The notes: generated by a model from the sequence alone, not told the origin. DNA of 64,000 nt from Rapana venosa (GCA_028751875.1 CM054135.1:55867962-55931961), one strand, 5' to 3'; counted from the first letter of the stretch, positions 11,740 through 23,534 are shown. Numbers and translations are program-made.

Positions 11740-12190
11740 ACCACAACAACATGACCCCAGTCACCATAACATGACCCCCCAGTCACCACAACATGACAAC
11801 CACCCCATCCCCAGTCACCACAACATGGTCACCACAACAACATGAGACCCCAGTCACCACAACAACGTGACCCCAGTCACCACAACAACATGACCCCAGT
11901 CACCACAACATGACCCCAGTCACACAAAACAAACATGCCCCACTCACCACCACAACAATACCCCAGTCCACAAAGGCCTCCAACCCCCACACCCCCACCC
12001 CCCCCCCTCCCCCCCCCGTCACCACAACATGACCCCCCCCCCAGTCACCACAACAACATGAGACCCAGTCACCACAACAACGTGACCCCAGTCACCACAA
12101 CAACATGACCCCAGTCACCACAACATGACCCCAGTCACCACAACAACATGACCCCACTCACCACCACAACAATACCCCAGTCACAAAGGC
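11740..12190. repeat. 23-bp minisatellite
   Basis: Imperfect copies of caccacaacaacatgacccc(agt), interrupted by a C-rich tract at about 11.99-12.04 kb. It lies in an intron of gene 1. Confidence 0.75.
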
Positions 12191-12251
12191 CTCCAACCAC
12201 TTTACAAAACGAATGTCAATGCTATCTTCTCTCTCTCTCTCTCTCTCTCTT

Positions 12252-12287
<36 letters not shown>

Positions 12288-12521
12288 CGTACGTGTTTGC
12301 GTGCGTGCGTACCTACATGCGTTCACATGCGTGGCACGTTCGTGCGTGTTTGTGCATAGTCTAGTACGCATTCCATCACATTGTTCACCCACCATCCTTT
12401 TTTCTAAAGAGTTAGACTGCTAGACTAAATTTTAATGCTGATTTTTTTTTTGGGGGGTGGGGGGGAGTTGATTGACTATCTGACTGACTGATTGAACTAT
12501 CGCAAACCGGAAACAAAACCA

Positions 12522-12945
12522 GCAAAAAGAAGAAGAAGAATGCAAAGAAGAAGAAGAATGCAAAGAAGAAGAAGAATGCAAAGAAGAAGAATGCAAAGAG
12601 GAATAAGAATGCAAAGAAGAAGAATGCAAAGAAGAATGCAGAGAAGAGTGCAAAGAAGAAGAATGCAAAGAAGAAGAAGACAAAGAAGAAGAATGCAAGA
12701 GAAGAAGAAGAGAATGCAAAGAAAAGAAGAAAAGAAGAATGCAAAGAAGAAGAATGCAAAGAAAAAGAAGGAATGCAAAGAAGAAGAAGAAGAATGCAAA
12801 GAAGAATGCAGAGAAGAGTGCAAAAGAAGAATGCAAGAAGAAGTGCAAGAGTGCAAAGAAGAATGCAGAGAAGAGTGCAAAAGAGAAGAAGAAGAGTGCA
12901 AAGAAGAAGAAGAAGAAGGAAGAAGAAGAAGAAGAACCCCAAAAG
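12522..12945. repeat. Purine-rich array P1 (GAAGAA...TGCAAA)
   Basis: More than twenty imperfect units of aagaagaagaatgcaaag. Almost no pyrimidine other than the T and C of each TGC on the plus strand. In an intron of gene 1; related to the array at 20.92 kb. Confidence 0.8.
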
Positions 12946-13017
12946 CTAAGCAAACAAACCAACAGAGAAAACAAAACTAAACTGTACGCTGGAGGGGGTG
13001 GGGGGGGGGGGGGGGGG

Positions 13018-13403
13018 GGACGGGATAGCCTAGTGTTAAGCATTGCGCTCGTGATCTGACGGCCCGGGTTCAAGCTGCCATCGAGGTATCCCTTCAATGG
13101 AATTTTTTCCCGTCAACTCTGACTCTACCCCCTTGAAAGTCCTTCGGATGAGACTATAAACTGACGCCCCGTGTGTGAACGCACGCAGACCATCTTGCGC
13201 ACATGTTAAAAACATGTGCCGCCTTTCGCAAGAGTAGGCCTTGCGTGCCGGTAGGAACGGATGACAAAACTTAAGCCACATGCACACCGAGACATCATAC
13301 CCGAAGCGGGATTACCGCTACCTTTCAAACTTGGCGGGGGGAAACGGTCGAAGACCGAAAAATCTGACCTGTGGGTGAACCTCGGAGCTTTAGCCGAGGA
13401 ATG
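13018..13403 (+). repeat. SINE-A variant (SINE-A2), full length
   Basis: Head gacgggatagcctagtgtta with B-box GGGTTCAAGC, then the common body, then an alternative 3' part (gacatcatacccgaagcggg onward) in place of the usual agcacatgagtgctt tail. The same alternative tail occurs at 36.05, 62.49 and 63.35 kb. Confidence 0.75.
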
Positions 13404-13524
13404 CAACACATTACAACAACAACAAAAATTACATTAAAAAATCAAAAACAGAACAAAGAAACCTCAAAATAACTTACGCTTGAGTTATAATAAACCCAAA
13501 TAAACAGATCAACCAGCATCATAA

Positions 13525-13525
13525 A

Positions 13526-13598
<73 letters not shown>

Positions 13599-13707
13599 GA
13601 TGGCTTGATGCAAAAAAGCAAATGCACTGATTATTCAATGTACCATCTGAAAAGTAAAAGTTTGACTTTGACTTTGACACACACACACACACGCACGCAC
13701 ACACACG

Positions 13708-13777
<70 letters not shown>

Positions 13778-13834
13778 TGCACGCGCACGCACACACAATT
13801 ATATCACATTAAGTGAACTGGCGTAAAATCGAAG

Positions 13835-13870
<36 letters not shown>

Positions 13871-13960
13871 CAACACACACACACACACAACTCACCCAAC
13901 CCCCACCCCCTCTCCCTCCCCCCAAAAAACTAACAAAACAAACAAACAAACAAACAAACA
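13525..13960. repeat. CA arrays and (AAAC)n next to a gene 1 donor
   Basis: CA 13525-13590, 13677-13795 and 13838-13890; (AAAC)n 13935-13962, ending at the 13971 splice site. Confidence 0.9.
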
Positions 13961-13970
13961 AACCCCGTAC

Positions 13971-14414
13971 CCGCAAGTCATAACGCGAATGGACAGTAAC
14001 CGGAGGATCGTCAGCGGGCTGAATGACGGTGATGCGGTCAACGTAGTGACACAGCAGGTAGCCCTGAAACCCCCTGCCCCACAGGCGCTGAGGAAGCGGC
14101 AGGTTCACGGCGATGTCCCCGACACACCGCTTTCCCCGTACGTGGCCTGCGCCACCAGCATGGGAGCCGAGCCCCAGATCTCCAGCAGCCCGTCCAGGTC
14201 CTCCTGGAAGAAGCTGACGACCTCTCGGTCTCGGGCGGCGGTGATGGTGCTCCCGTCCTTGGTGACCGAGTCCCCCGCGTGTAGGAGGACCACCTTCACG
14301 TCCGCTCTCAGACTGTAGAACTTGCTTCCGAGGACGTAGCGCCTTCCCAGCCTCTCCGTGGGCATCATCTGCTCCGCTACTGAGTCGGAGCAGGGCCTGT
14401 TCTTCTGTCCGCCC
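13971..14414 (-). CDS. Gene 1 exon: C-terminal half of IgGFc-binding domain, with a frame change
   Basis: This 444-bp, GC-rich, non-repetitive island is bounded by an acceptor (gttcgttag) and a donor (G before gtacgg). The first frame reads CSDSVAEQMMPTERLGRRY, the family V-E-Q-x-P-P-x-x-x-W/L-G-x-x-Y/F signature, then VKVVLLHAGDS and ITAARDREVVSFFQ, matching the V-x-V-x-x-A-G-D-x-x strand pair, and ends with MLVAQATYG. Near 14.12 kb that frame stops. Another continues with VGDIAVNLPLPQRLWGRGFQ and CHYVDRITVIQP, the expected D-P-x-x-x-x-L-P-P-x-x-Q-F...Y-x-N-x-V-x-I-V element. One indel near 14.10-14.14 kb explains the break. This is the clearest family match in the gene. Confidence 0.75.
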
Positions 14415-14639
14415 TAACGAACACAGACACAACAGGGACTTTAAAAAAAAATTTCTCGCTGGGTGTTTGTATGTACGCATGTATCAGTTATTTTTTTATA
14501 TATTTTTTTATTTTGTTCTTTTATATCGAGGACGGGATAGCCTCCAATGTTAACGATCAGGCTGTTTCCCCACCAATGTTAAGGCATGAGCCGTTGGTCA
14601 CCTCTTGGTGGTGACCAGTTCTTTCGGCTTAATGGCAGT

Positions 14640-15080
14640 CCCCGGGGACGGGTAGCTAGTGGTCGGAGCATGCTTCCCAAGCCAAGTTAAGCAGCGTCGG
14701 CGTGGGTTACCAGTTGGTGGGCCGTCTGCCGCGCCTTGCTTGGACGTTCCCATTTCCCCAGCTGTAATGGGTACTGCCTCTTTAGGCTCAGGAAGGTAAA
14801 GCAGCGATGAGTAAGATTGGCGACCCTCATTATGACTGGCACTTAGAGAAGTAGGCTCTAGCGTCTCGTCCCAAAAGGCGATTATGAGTTATGGGGGATC
14901 CTTTGACCTTGTTACCTTACAGGGCACCAGTTCACCCAGCTGTAACATGGGTACCTGCCTGTTATGAGTGTTAGGGTAATATACGAGGTGATGTAGATGG
15001 GCCTCGCCTTAAATCGTGGCCCTGGAGAAGTTACTCTCGGTCCTGACAGCCCCACCCCTACGACACTTAGGTTTGGAATA
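14640..15080 (+). repeat. Possible 5S-rRNA-derived SINE
   Basis: About 14690-14735 reads AAGTTAAGCAGCGTCGGCG then GGGTTACCAGTTGGTGGGCC. This follows the 5S rRNA internal promoter region (AGCTAAGCAGGGTCGGGCC, then GGTTAGTACTTGGATGGGAG). The 3' part (gttatgagtgttagggtaat onward) is not 5S. A 5S-headed SINE (SINE3 type) fits better than a 5S gene because the 5' third and the terminator are missing. A degraded SINE-A head lies just upstream (14520-14560). Confidence 0.45.
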
Positions 15081-16345
15081 CTTTTTACCTTTTATGTATG
15101 AGTGCGGGAAGGCACACAAAGCTCAGCACTGATACATGTATATTATTGACTATAACTCATTTATACACTTGTGTATTATATAAATGCACGCATGTGCTCT
15201 CACTCTCAAGCAAGTTCTGTGTAAAGAAAGGCGAATGATGGAGGAGTGGGGGGAGGAGGGTGGTGGTGGGGGCTACAGGGGAGTACATGCCTGCAGATGA
15301 AACACTGGTACTGCAAGTTTGTCTTTTGTTCGGTAGTCTATTGTTATCTATCTATTGGTAATCGCTAAGAGCGATAAGAGTGATTAGGGGCACAGACTAT
15401 CCTTACCTACTACAGGTCCACTGGCACACACACCCTCAAACAAGAGTTCAGACAGTCTTGTAATGGATACATGTTTGGTTTAAACCTTTTTTTCGCAGAC
15501 AAGAGAATGGATGCCAGTTTGGTTAAGTCTTTGGTTTTTCCCTGTAGCCAAAACACACAAACACAAAGTGAGCTACCGGAAGGAGGGTGTGATAGGGGAC
15601 GGTGGGTGGAAGCGGAACAGTAGCTTTCTTAACGGGATTCATGAGAAAAAGGAAGTTCTCCACAGATCTTAGCCTGAACTGGGTATACAGGTTACACACC
15701 TGTATTGGCTTGCGGGTGATGTAGTATCGTGTATACAGTGCAAGTCGGAAAAATTGTTGGTGATTTTCACCAAAAAATTTTGTATGAAGCATGAAACATG
15801 TACTGTGTAGTTCTTTTGGGAATGGAGGACATAGAGCAATACCAGGTAGTGACGATAAAGTTGAAAATGATCGTCAAACGAGGATCGCTTGTGTTTCTAC
15901 AGTGTTGATCCCGCGCATACATTATATGTACATTGCGGTTAGGAAGCTAGCAGACAACAAAGGACTGAGGGGGTTACAGTGTTCGCTGGAAAAAAATCAA
16001 ACTTACCAAATTGGTGCAAAATCACATCAGTTGTGAGTTAGAGAGACTAGTCTTTCACAAAAAAGTTATTTTTATTTCTGTGGATGCCTTAGTATGTATG
16101 TACGGTATCAATATAAGAGTCATACGGGGAAAAACCAAAAGGAAAAGTGCGAACTGCTAAAGCAGGAGTGTAGCCCAAGGCATTCTGAGCTGCAGCAGCC
16201 AGACAGGTTGGGACAATGCTACATCACCTGCAGCCATGTGTAAGCAACCAGCTAAGTTTTACTTGCTCTTTTTTGTAAAATTCTTTTTTCATGTTTTGTT
16301 TTGTTTGGGGTTTTCTTGTTGTTTCTGTTTTCGTTCCTGGCGGAT
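15080..16345. other. Unannotated stretch inside the gene 1 intron
   Basis: No repeat or exon recognised. A minus-strand frame at 15523-15792 looks mildly protein-like but has no clear splice sites. Confidence 0.5.
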
Positions 16346-16690
16346 CATGATTCACCTTCGGAAAATTTTGTGATGTGCTGTTTTTGCCCACCATTTAGGT
16401 AGCTGCATTCGACTTCGGGGATGGTGTCTAAAGAACTACCGCCGTGCATGGGGTATACTTTTTTCTGTAATCGTTTTTACCCGCACGAATGGCTACTTTC
16501 TGAGAGCAGAAAGTTTTAAGTGTGCGCAAGAGATGGTGCATTGCGCTTGGGCTCGGTTTAATCTCATCCGAAGATTTTGAGAGTGGAGACGAACTGATGT
16601 TACACAGGGGATTTCTTTAAAAATCCTCTGAACGGGGGAGGGGGGGAGGGGACCTCGGTGTGGCTCAAACCGGCTCGTTTCCCGGCCGTT
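16345..16690 (-). repeat. SINE-A2, minus strand
   Basis: Tail first on the plus strand (cccaccatttaggtagctgc, then cttcggggatg), then the reversed body to about 16570 and a degraded head near 16660. It abuts a plus-strand copy head to head. Confidence 0.65.
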
Positions 16691-17015
16691 GGGAGGGCCC
16701 TTTTGGTGGAGAGTGTTTGCGCGTTGCGCTCATGATCTGCTGACCGGGTTGAATCTAATTCATAAAGCATTTCTTCTCGGGAGTACTCAGTGCCGCCCCG
16801 ATCCACTAACCCAAAAAGTCCCCCGGATGAGATTTAAACCGAGGTCCCGTGGCGACGACGAAAACCCTTTTGCGCCCGTTAAAACCCCGTTCGCTTTTCG
16901 AGGAGTGTGTGCGGATGAAAATTTTCCAAACTGCAGACACCCGGGTTACTGGATTAATAAAAATTATATAAAAGCACGGGACGTGCTTTCCATTGTACTC
17001 GAATAAAGAATAAAC
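16690..17015 (+). repeat. SINE-A, degraded, head to head with the previous copy
   Basis: A degraded head (tgcgcgttgcgctcatgatc) is followed by body (cggatgagatttaaaccgag) and a tail ending near 17010. A separate minus-strand SINE head (accacaaggctatcccgctc) lies at 17055-17100. Confidence 0.6.
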
Positions 17016-18169
17016 CAGCAAACAACTAACTAAATAAATAATGAATGAATAAATCGATAGGGCAGGGCACCCTCTAACCACAAGGCTATCCCGCTCCTCG
17101 TTCACTTGTCCATAATTATTCCATACATTGGGCCACTTCAAGCCACCCCACAAGCCATAGCAAAAGCAAACTTCTGAGGGATGTGTGTGTGTGTGTGTGT
17201 GAGGATCCCAACTGCTGCGGTCAGAAAAGAGACACAATGACCATTCAAGACACTTGCCTGGCTGGGGCCTTAGGCAGTAAGAACAAAGATCTTCACAGCA
17301 GACACAGGGGACTGTCAACAAAAGGCCGTAGCACAAGCCATGGGCATAAACACAAACACTATGTTTTGTCTATCCAAAACAGCAGCATCCTGTGTCATTT
17401 TTCACTCGCGTTTTATAAGCTCAGTGAATCCAAAACGATTCTAAATTATGTAACACTGTATTAACCCCTTGATGTCAGTGGAGGCGCTTTCTGATTAATA
17501 ACTGGACTTGTAGTAGAATAAGGTCCTTACGTAGTATAAAAAAAACCCACAAAGCTGTGTAGGGAAGATTGTTATCAACACTTTCATTTTCTTGGGTTTT
17601 GTTCGCAATTGTGGTTTAAAACTCTTATGATTATTTCACCAGCAAGTTGTAAGCCATTGGCACTCTTTTTTCTTTTCTTTCGTTTTTAAATTTTTTTTTT
17701 TTTAAAAGTGAAATGGTTCCCTGAATTTTGCTTAAAGAAACGAAAAGTTTGATTAAGAAATCTTTCTACAAATTCTATTTTTCACACCTCTCCTTTCATC
17801 CTTTTTTTTCTCCAAACCTGAGGGTTAAAAATTTATTTGTAAATTTTTCTAAACTTAACAACAAAAAACCACACAAAAAACTAATTTTGAATAGAAATTT
17901 ACTGTACACAGGGAAATGTAATGATAAACCAAAACGAATGTGGGCGAAACAGAAAAAAAAATGAATAGAAAAGTTGAATGAAAAAGAAGGAAGGGCGAAA
18001 GAAGAAAGAAAAGAACAAAGGAAGGACAAAACAGAAAGGAAGGAACCCAAGAAGGAAGGAAGGATCTGGGGAAAAAGAAATAAGGAGCAAATTAAATGCA
18101 AAACGAAAGAGTAAAGGGAAACAAAAAAGACAACAACCTGATGGGTGTTTGACTGACTTTGATTTTAAT

Positions 18170-18712
18170 GAATGAAGGAAGGGGGGGGGAAGGAAGGAAG
18201 GAAGGAAAGGAGGGAGGGAAGGGGGAGGAAGTGGGAGGAAGGAAGGAAGGGACGGGGAAGGAAGAAAAGGAGGAAAGAAAAAAAAGTTACTCGGGTCCAG
18301 GTGCCCCCCACAAAACACGCGTTCTTCTTCGTAGCTTTTTGACCGGTTCCAGTGAGTCCAGGTCTTCGAGCAAGTCATTGATGGATGTCCGCACCAGGCT
18401 GAAAGACACACACACACAACACAACACACACACAACACACACACACACACCACACCAACAACACACCTCACACACACACACACGCACAACACCCCTCACA
18501 CATAACACACCACACTCACCACAACACACACAAAAAAAAAACCCCCAACACTCACTTCCACACACACACATACACCAAAAATCACCACACACCTCAACTC
18601 AACACCACACATCCAACACCACATCACACACACGCACACCACACACACAACCTCCCACACACCACATACACTAAAACACCATACACAACAACACATACCA
18701 CACACACACTCA

Positions 18713-18743
<31 letters not shown>

Positions 18744-19455
18744 CACTCCACACACACAACACTCACCACACAAACACACACACACAACACACCACCACAC
18801 ACACAACCGCACAACACCTCACACACTACACTCAAACACACACAAACACACACACACCACACACACACTCACTCACTACACTACACACACACACACACCA
18901 CACACACTCACTCACTCACACACACACTTACACACACACTTACACCACACACTTCCCACACACTCACAACCACCCCATATCCACAGCACACACACCACAC
19001 ACACCACACACACCCCACACCCCACACTCACACACACACCACACACACACACACACCACCACACACACACTCACCACACCACACACACACACCACACACT
19101 CACACACACCACACACAAACACACACTCACACACCACACACACACAGCGCGCACACAACACCCTCACACACACACACACTCACACACACACACACCCCAC
19201 ACACACACACACCCCACACACACACCACCCCACACACTCACTCCTCACTCATCACAAAACACTCCCCAAACACACCACCACTCACTCCTAAACCACAATT
19301 ACACACACCACGTTTACACACACACGCCCCACACACACACACACACACATAAAACACACACACGCACACACACACACACACACGCACACACACTCCCCAC
19401 GAAACACACAACACACACTCACACACACACACACAACACACACACACACACACCA
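18170..19455. repeat. GGAA tract, then about 1 kb of degenerate AC repeat
   Basis: GGAA-type 18170-18285 and AC-only DNA 18403-19455, split by the tentative gene 1 exon. The plus strand is almost free of G over 18.4-19.4 kb. Confidence 0.9.
18291..18398 (-). CDS. Gene 1 tentative exon, 108 bp
   Basis: The island is unlike the surrounding AC-repeat and GGAA-repeat DNA. It has a ctttcag acceptor and a possible gtaact donor. One frame is open throughout and reads INDLLEDLDSLEPVKKLRRR; a second open frame contains RVFCGGHLDPS. By order it falls where the family has a D-L-T-G-x-x-V...K-P-V-A-V-F-S-G segment, and the second frame's V-F-C-G could correspond. No frame joins the 14.4-kb exon in phase without an indel. 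It could also be the terminal exon of another transcript, because a TAA codon overlaps the donor. Confidence 0.35.
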
Positions 19456-19799
19456 TCCACTCTCATTCCAATCATCTTTCAAATTTCCCAACAGACAGCT
19501 CTGTAATGCTGCTGGCTCAAGTCTGTGGTGTCCTTAAGTGACTCTCTTCTCTTGTCACTAACTGGTATAAAACTTTCATCTGCGTGAACCTGGTCCATTA
19601 AGTAAGTAGAAGTCATTCGTGAAAAGTTAAGCATAATTATTATTACCTTTACATCAACACTTGTGTAAAAACACGACCAAAAATAACGGGAATGAACAAA
19701 TATTTATCAAATAAAAACCCAGCCAAGACTGTGAATGTAAAAAGAGCACTCCACAACTTTACCAGGAAAATCTGGTCAGCTGACTGGATTTAAAGATAA

Positions 19800-20149
19800 T
19801 GTGACACCAACCACTTAATAATAATAATAATAATAATAAAAATAATAATAATAATAATGTATGGAATTTATATAGCGCTGAATCTTGTAAAGCAACAAAT
19901 CAAAGCGCTCGAAATTTTTTTATACCACTATTTAAGCACGGCAGATTTCTCTCCGTGAAATTCGGTGCTCTCCCCGGGAAGCGGGAGAACGTGTCGCTAC
20001 TTAGCGCTGCGCCACCTTTCACCCTTTTTTTTTTTTTTTTTCTGCAGCGTATTTTTTTCCCTATCAGGTGGCTTTTTTCTAAGAATTTTGCGGACAACCT
20101 CTTGTTGCGTGGTTTTTTTACGTGCGCTAAATAATACGTGTAACACACG

Positions 20150-20180
<31 letters not shown>

Positions 20181-20312
20181 AGCGCCAGACCACCAACTCT
20201 GGTCTAATGGATGGAGAAAATTTTTCCCCGGGCCAAACGGGTTTCGAACCGCCGCACACTTCAACCCGGACTTTTCCTTTCAGACAGGGCGTTACCTCTA
20301 GGACCACCGATC
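19800..20312 (-). repeat. SINE-C with TAA tail
   Basis: The minus strand starts at 20312 with a tRNA-like head (GGTGGTCCTAGAGGTAACGC; B-box GGTTCGAAACCC). The body includes aattcggtgctctccccggg (plus-strand reading). It ends in the same agcgctatataaattcc tail and (TTA)n as SINE-B. Similar heads or bodies occur at 42.6-43.03, 53.87 and 63.68 kb. Confidence 0.7.
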
Positions 20313-20916
20313 CAACAAATGGGTCATGTCGAGGTCCAATAGTTGAAGAGGTCGGAGTCATGATCTAAGCGAAAGCATACATTTTTTAATGCCAAATAAA
20401 GTATGAAGGCACCGAAGTTCCAGACTGGGTTAAAGCAGTTATGATCTCGTCGAGTTGACCATTCACGACATAAACCACTTAATGACACCAAAAACGTACT
20501 TGGTCCAAAACATTCTATTGCATGCAAGTTAACGCCACAAGTATGTCGAGTGTAGACAAAATATGCGAATTGTGTACAAAACCACACGCTCGCCACGCAG
20601 CACGCACGCAGCGCAAACACATAAAACACACACACATATACACATTAAAAACACACTGGGACAAAAGAAGACATGCTTGCTTATTCATATCCCCGAAAAT
20701 TAAAAAATAAAAAAAAACAACATAAATCTCTCTCTGCTCTCTGTCTCCTCTCTGTCTCTCCTCTCTCACACAACAAACCACAACACACCACACACACACT
20801 CACTCACTTACTCACTCACTCCTCACCAAACACAGCCATGTCTAATCTAAGAAGATTAAATATGAAACAAGTGGTATGCTGCTTTTACAGACACCAGGAA
20901 CATCACGGCAGAAGAA

Positions 20917-21400
20917 GAAAAATGCAAAAAAGAAGAAAATGCAAAGAAGAAAAATGCAAGAAGAAGAGAATGGAAAAAAGAAGAAAAAATGCAAAAAAAG
21001 AAGAGGAATGCAAAGAAAAAGAAAAATGCAGAGAAAAAGAAAGAAAAAAAAAGAAGATTGCAAAGAAAAAGAAGAATGCAAAAAAAGGAAGAAGAATGCA
21101 AAAAGAAGTAAAGAAGAATGCAAAGAAGAAAAGACGCAAAAAAGAAGACTGCAAAGGAAGAATGCAAGAAGAAAAAGAATGCAAAGAAAAGAAAGCAAAG
21201 AAAAGTAAAGAAGAAACAAAGAAGTAAAAGCAAAAAAATGCAAAGAAGAAGAAGAATGCCAAGAAGAAAAGAACAAAGAAGAAGAAGAAAACCCAAAAAA
21301 GAAGAAGAATGCGAAAAAAAAAAGAAAGCAAAGAAAAGGAGAATGCAAAAAAGAAAATGCAAAGAAGAAGAAAAAGAACAACAACAACAACAAAAACCCA
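20917..21400. repeat. Purine-rich array P2, related to P1
   Basis: The same AAGAAGAA-TGCAAAG units, more A-rich and more diverged. Ends in an ACAACAACA run and aaaacccaaaaag, like the 3' flank of P1. Confidence 0.8.
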
Positions 21401-21452
21401 AAAAGATCAAGACAAGAACAAATAAAAAATAAGAAAGAAGGAGACAATTTAC

Positions 21453-21637
21453 AGATGACCTCCTAGGATCTCCCCACTGTCAAATAGTTCCTCCCTCGTA
21501 ATCACTTTTTTCACCCCCGAAAGGATCCTAGGGGTGTGGCTATTGGTTTGTCCTCTGTGGGTGACCACCGCAGACCTTTTTGAGGGAACAGAAGTGGCTT
21601 TGTCGATTTGCGACAGCGCAGACAGGCGAAACTGAAT
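21453..21637 (-). CDS. Gene 1 probable exon: IgGFc-binding domain, third segment
   Basis: A textbook acceptor (gctgttttttcag) opens a 185-bp frame without stops that ends at a gtaaat donor. The product contains ALSQIDKATSVPSKRSAVV and later REELFDSGEILGG. This resembles the family stretch with a T-x-V strand, a short G-x-Y loop, and an E-x-F/L-x-x-x-S-G-E-D-L-T-G element. A second frame also looks protein-like over part of the exon (KGLRWSPTEDKPIATPLGS), so frame choice is uncertain. The phase does not match the end of the 23.8-kb exon directly, which fits a missing exon in between. Confidence 0.45.
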
Positions 21638-21829
21638 CTGAAAAAACAGCAACGTAGGGTGAAAACGACTGAGAAATAGGCGTGCTTTTTAAAAAACAAA
21701 CAAACAAAAACAAAAAACCCCACGAAAAAACCAAAAAAGCAACAACAAAAAATGAAAACTGACTGGCCCGAGTCCCCCCCCCCCCTTTCCCCCCCCCAAA
21801 CCATGTCTCTAAAATCATGTTGACTGTTG

Positions 21830-21970
21830 TTCCTTTCTTTTATCGTGAATGATGCAGCATTGTGTGCCCGGGGGAAACAGTGACAGAATTTTTAAAAACC
21901 CCAAAACGCGGGGATGGGTGTAAAAAAGCACATGAGTGCTTATTCCCCCTTTCCTCATATAAAAAAAAAC
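21830..21970 (+). repeat. SINE-A 3' fragment, corrupted
   Basis: gcattgtgtgcccg, then the gtaaaaaagcacatgagtgc tail. Base runs replace expected bases, as in the 27-33 kb block. Confidence 0.6.
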
Positions 21971-22535
21971 AAAAATCAATCAATCAATCAATAAACAATA
22001 AAAAAATCTTTCTTTTTTAAGTACCCAAAAAAGTTGTAGTCGTTGTGTAATGAAAAATTGTGTTGGGGGCATTTTCACTCCCCGCATCTATAAATTGGCA
22101 CCCGTGATTTCGTGTTTTTTAATGCATGGTTCTATATGGATTAAAAAAAAAAGTTAAAAAAGGTTTTGACATGGCACCTGGGCCTGTGGGTTTGTTTTTC
22201 ATTATTCATGTTGATTTTTTCAGCTATGCTTGTTTTTAACCACGTGAATTTCTGCCCTTTTGGTATTAAAGTGTTCGATTTTTTTTGATTTCCTTTTTCT
22301 TAAAATTCCCTGTACCCCTAGGATGGGGAAAGGGGGGGGGGGGGGGGGGTCTTCAAATAGACATTGTAGTAAAAATTTCGAAGAAAAGCTGTCCCGGGCT
22401 AGTGAAGTTTTTTGGTGGCCCCCATCCCTCTCCCCGTTTCGTGATTGCATGTGGGTACGGTGTGTTGACTGTGTAAGCAAACCCCTGGTTATATCTGGTT
22501 TTTTGTTTTTGGGCTCTAAAACCTTTTTGGGTTTT

Positions 22536-22740
22536 AAGTCCTTTGGGTGGCTATAACCGAGGCCCCGTGTGCGAACGCTTTGCAGAACTTTGCGCACGCG
22601 TTAAATCCTGTTCCGCTTTACGAAAGGTAGGCCATTGTGTGGGGGGGAAAAGATACAAAATTTTCAAAAACCCCATACCACGGGACGGTTTTAAAAAAAA
22701 CGAGTGCTTTTTCCTTTTCTCGATATAAAAGAATAAATAA
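22536..22740 (+). repeat. SINE-A body and tail, corrupted
   Basis: Body (ccgaggccccgtgtgcgaac) through tail (ctcgatataaaagaataaat) with many homopolymer-type changes. Confidence 0.7.
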
Positions 22741-22879
22741 AAAAATAAAAAAATAAAATTAAGACGCCAGTGGGCTCGTTAGCATGAAGGGCTCAGAAAA
22801 TTTTTTTCCCCCTGAGGGGGCTGCCCTAAGGGAATGGAGAGGACCAGTGTTAACGTTTGGGGGAAAAATTAAGTGTATG

Positions 22880-23100
22880 TTTTCCTATTTGGGAATATCT
22901 TTCCCGAAAAGGGACTCTCTTTTTTTGGTATGTCTTCCTGAAAAGGGGCTCTTTTTAGGGAATGTCTTCCCTTTTTGGGGGCTCTGTTTTATAATTCTTT
23001 CCCATTGGGACTTTTTTAGGTAATGTTTCCTGGGGGGAAATTCTGTTTTAGGAATTCTTCCTGTTTGGGAATCTTTTTGGGGAATTTTTCTAAAAGGGAT
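22880..23100. repeat. Degenerate tandem repeat of about 30 bp
   Basis: Repeating theme of gggaatgtcttccc followed by a ggggctcttttt-like block, six or seven diverged copies. Confidence 0.5.
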
Positions 23101-23534
23101 CTCGCTGTTTTTCCCCTTCCCCTTTCCCCCATAAAAAAAAAAATTTGGGGGTACTCATGCACGTTTTTTTCAGGCATATCGTTTTTTGGGGGCAAGTGGG
23201 CCGGCAGACCGATAAAGATGTGTATTTTAGATTATGGAGGGATAAAAAGATAATAGATATTAGATAAAGGGGAGGGTAGATAATAGATGATAGATAGAAA
23301 CAACAACAAATAGATAACAATAGATAATTTTTTTTATAGATGATAGTAGATGATAGATGATAGATAAAATTTCTTTATTCTCGAAACGGGTTGCTGTTTG
23401 GGTATTTTTGTGTTTCGTAATTTTTAATTGTATTTAAAAAAAAAATATAAAAATTTCTATTCACCCCCTTTTTTTTTCTTATATTAAAATTCAGATAAAG
23501 TGTGTTTTTTTTTAAATGATGATGTATGATGATT

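Noticed and set aside
12412..13097. Long frames on both strands across the purine-rich array
   Set aside because: The repeat composition gives Lys/Arg/Glu-rich or Phe/Ser/Leu-rich artefacts; no boundary signals.
15523..15792. Minus-strand frame considered as a further gene 1 exon
   Set aside because: No acceptor/donor pair and no match to the expected domain order between the 18.3 and 14.4 kb exons.
18159..18674. Long frames through GGAA and AC repeats
   Set aside because: Low-complexity frames that stay open only because repeat units lack stops.
20842..21447. Apparent hydrophobic multi-pass protein on the minus strand
   Set aside because: It is the complement of the P2 purine array, not a membrane protein.
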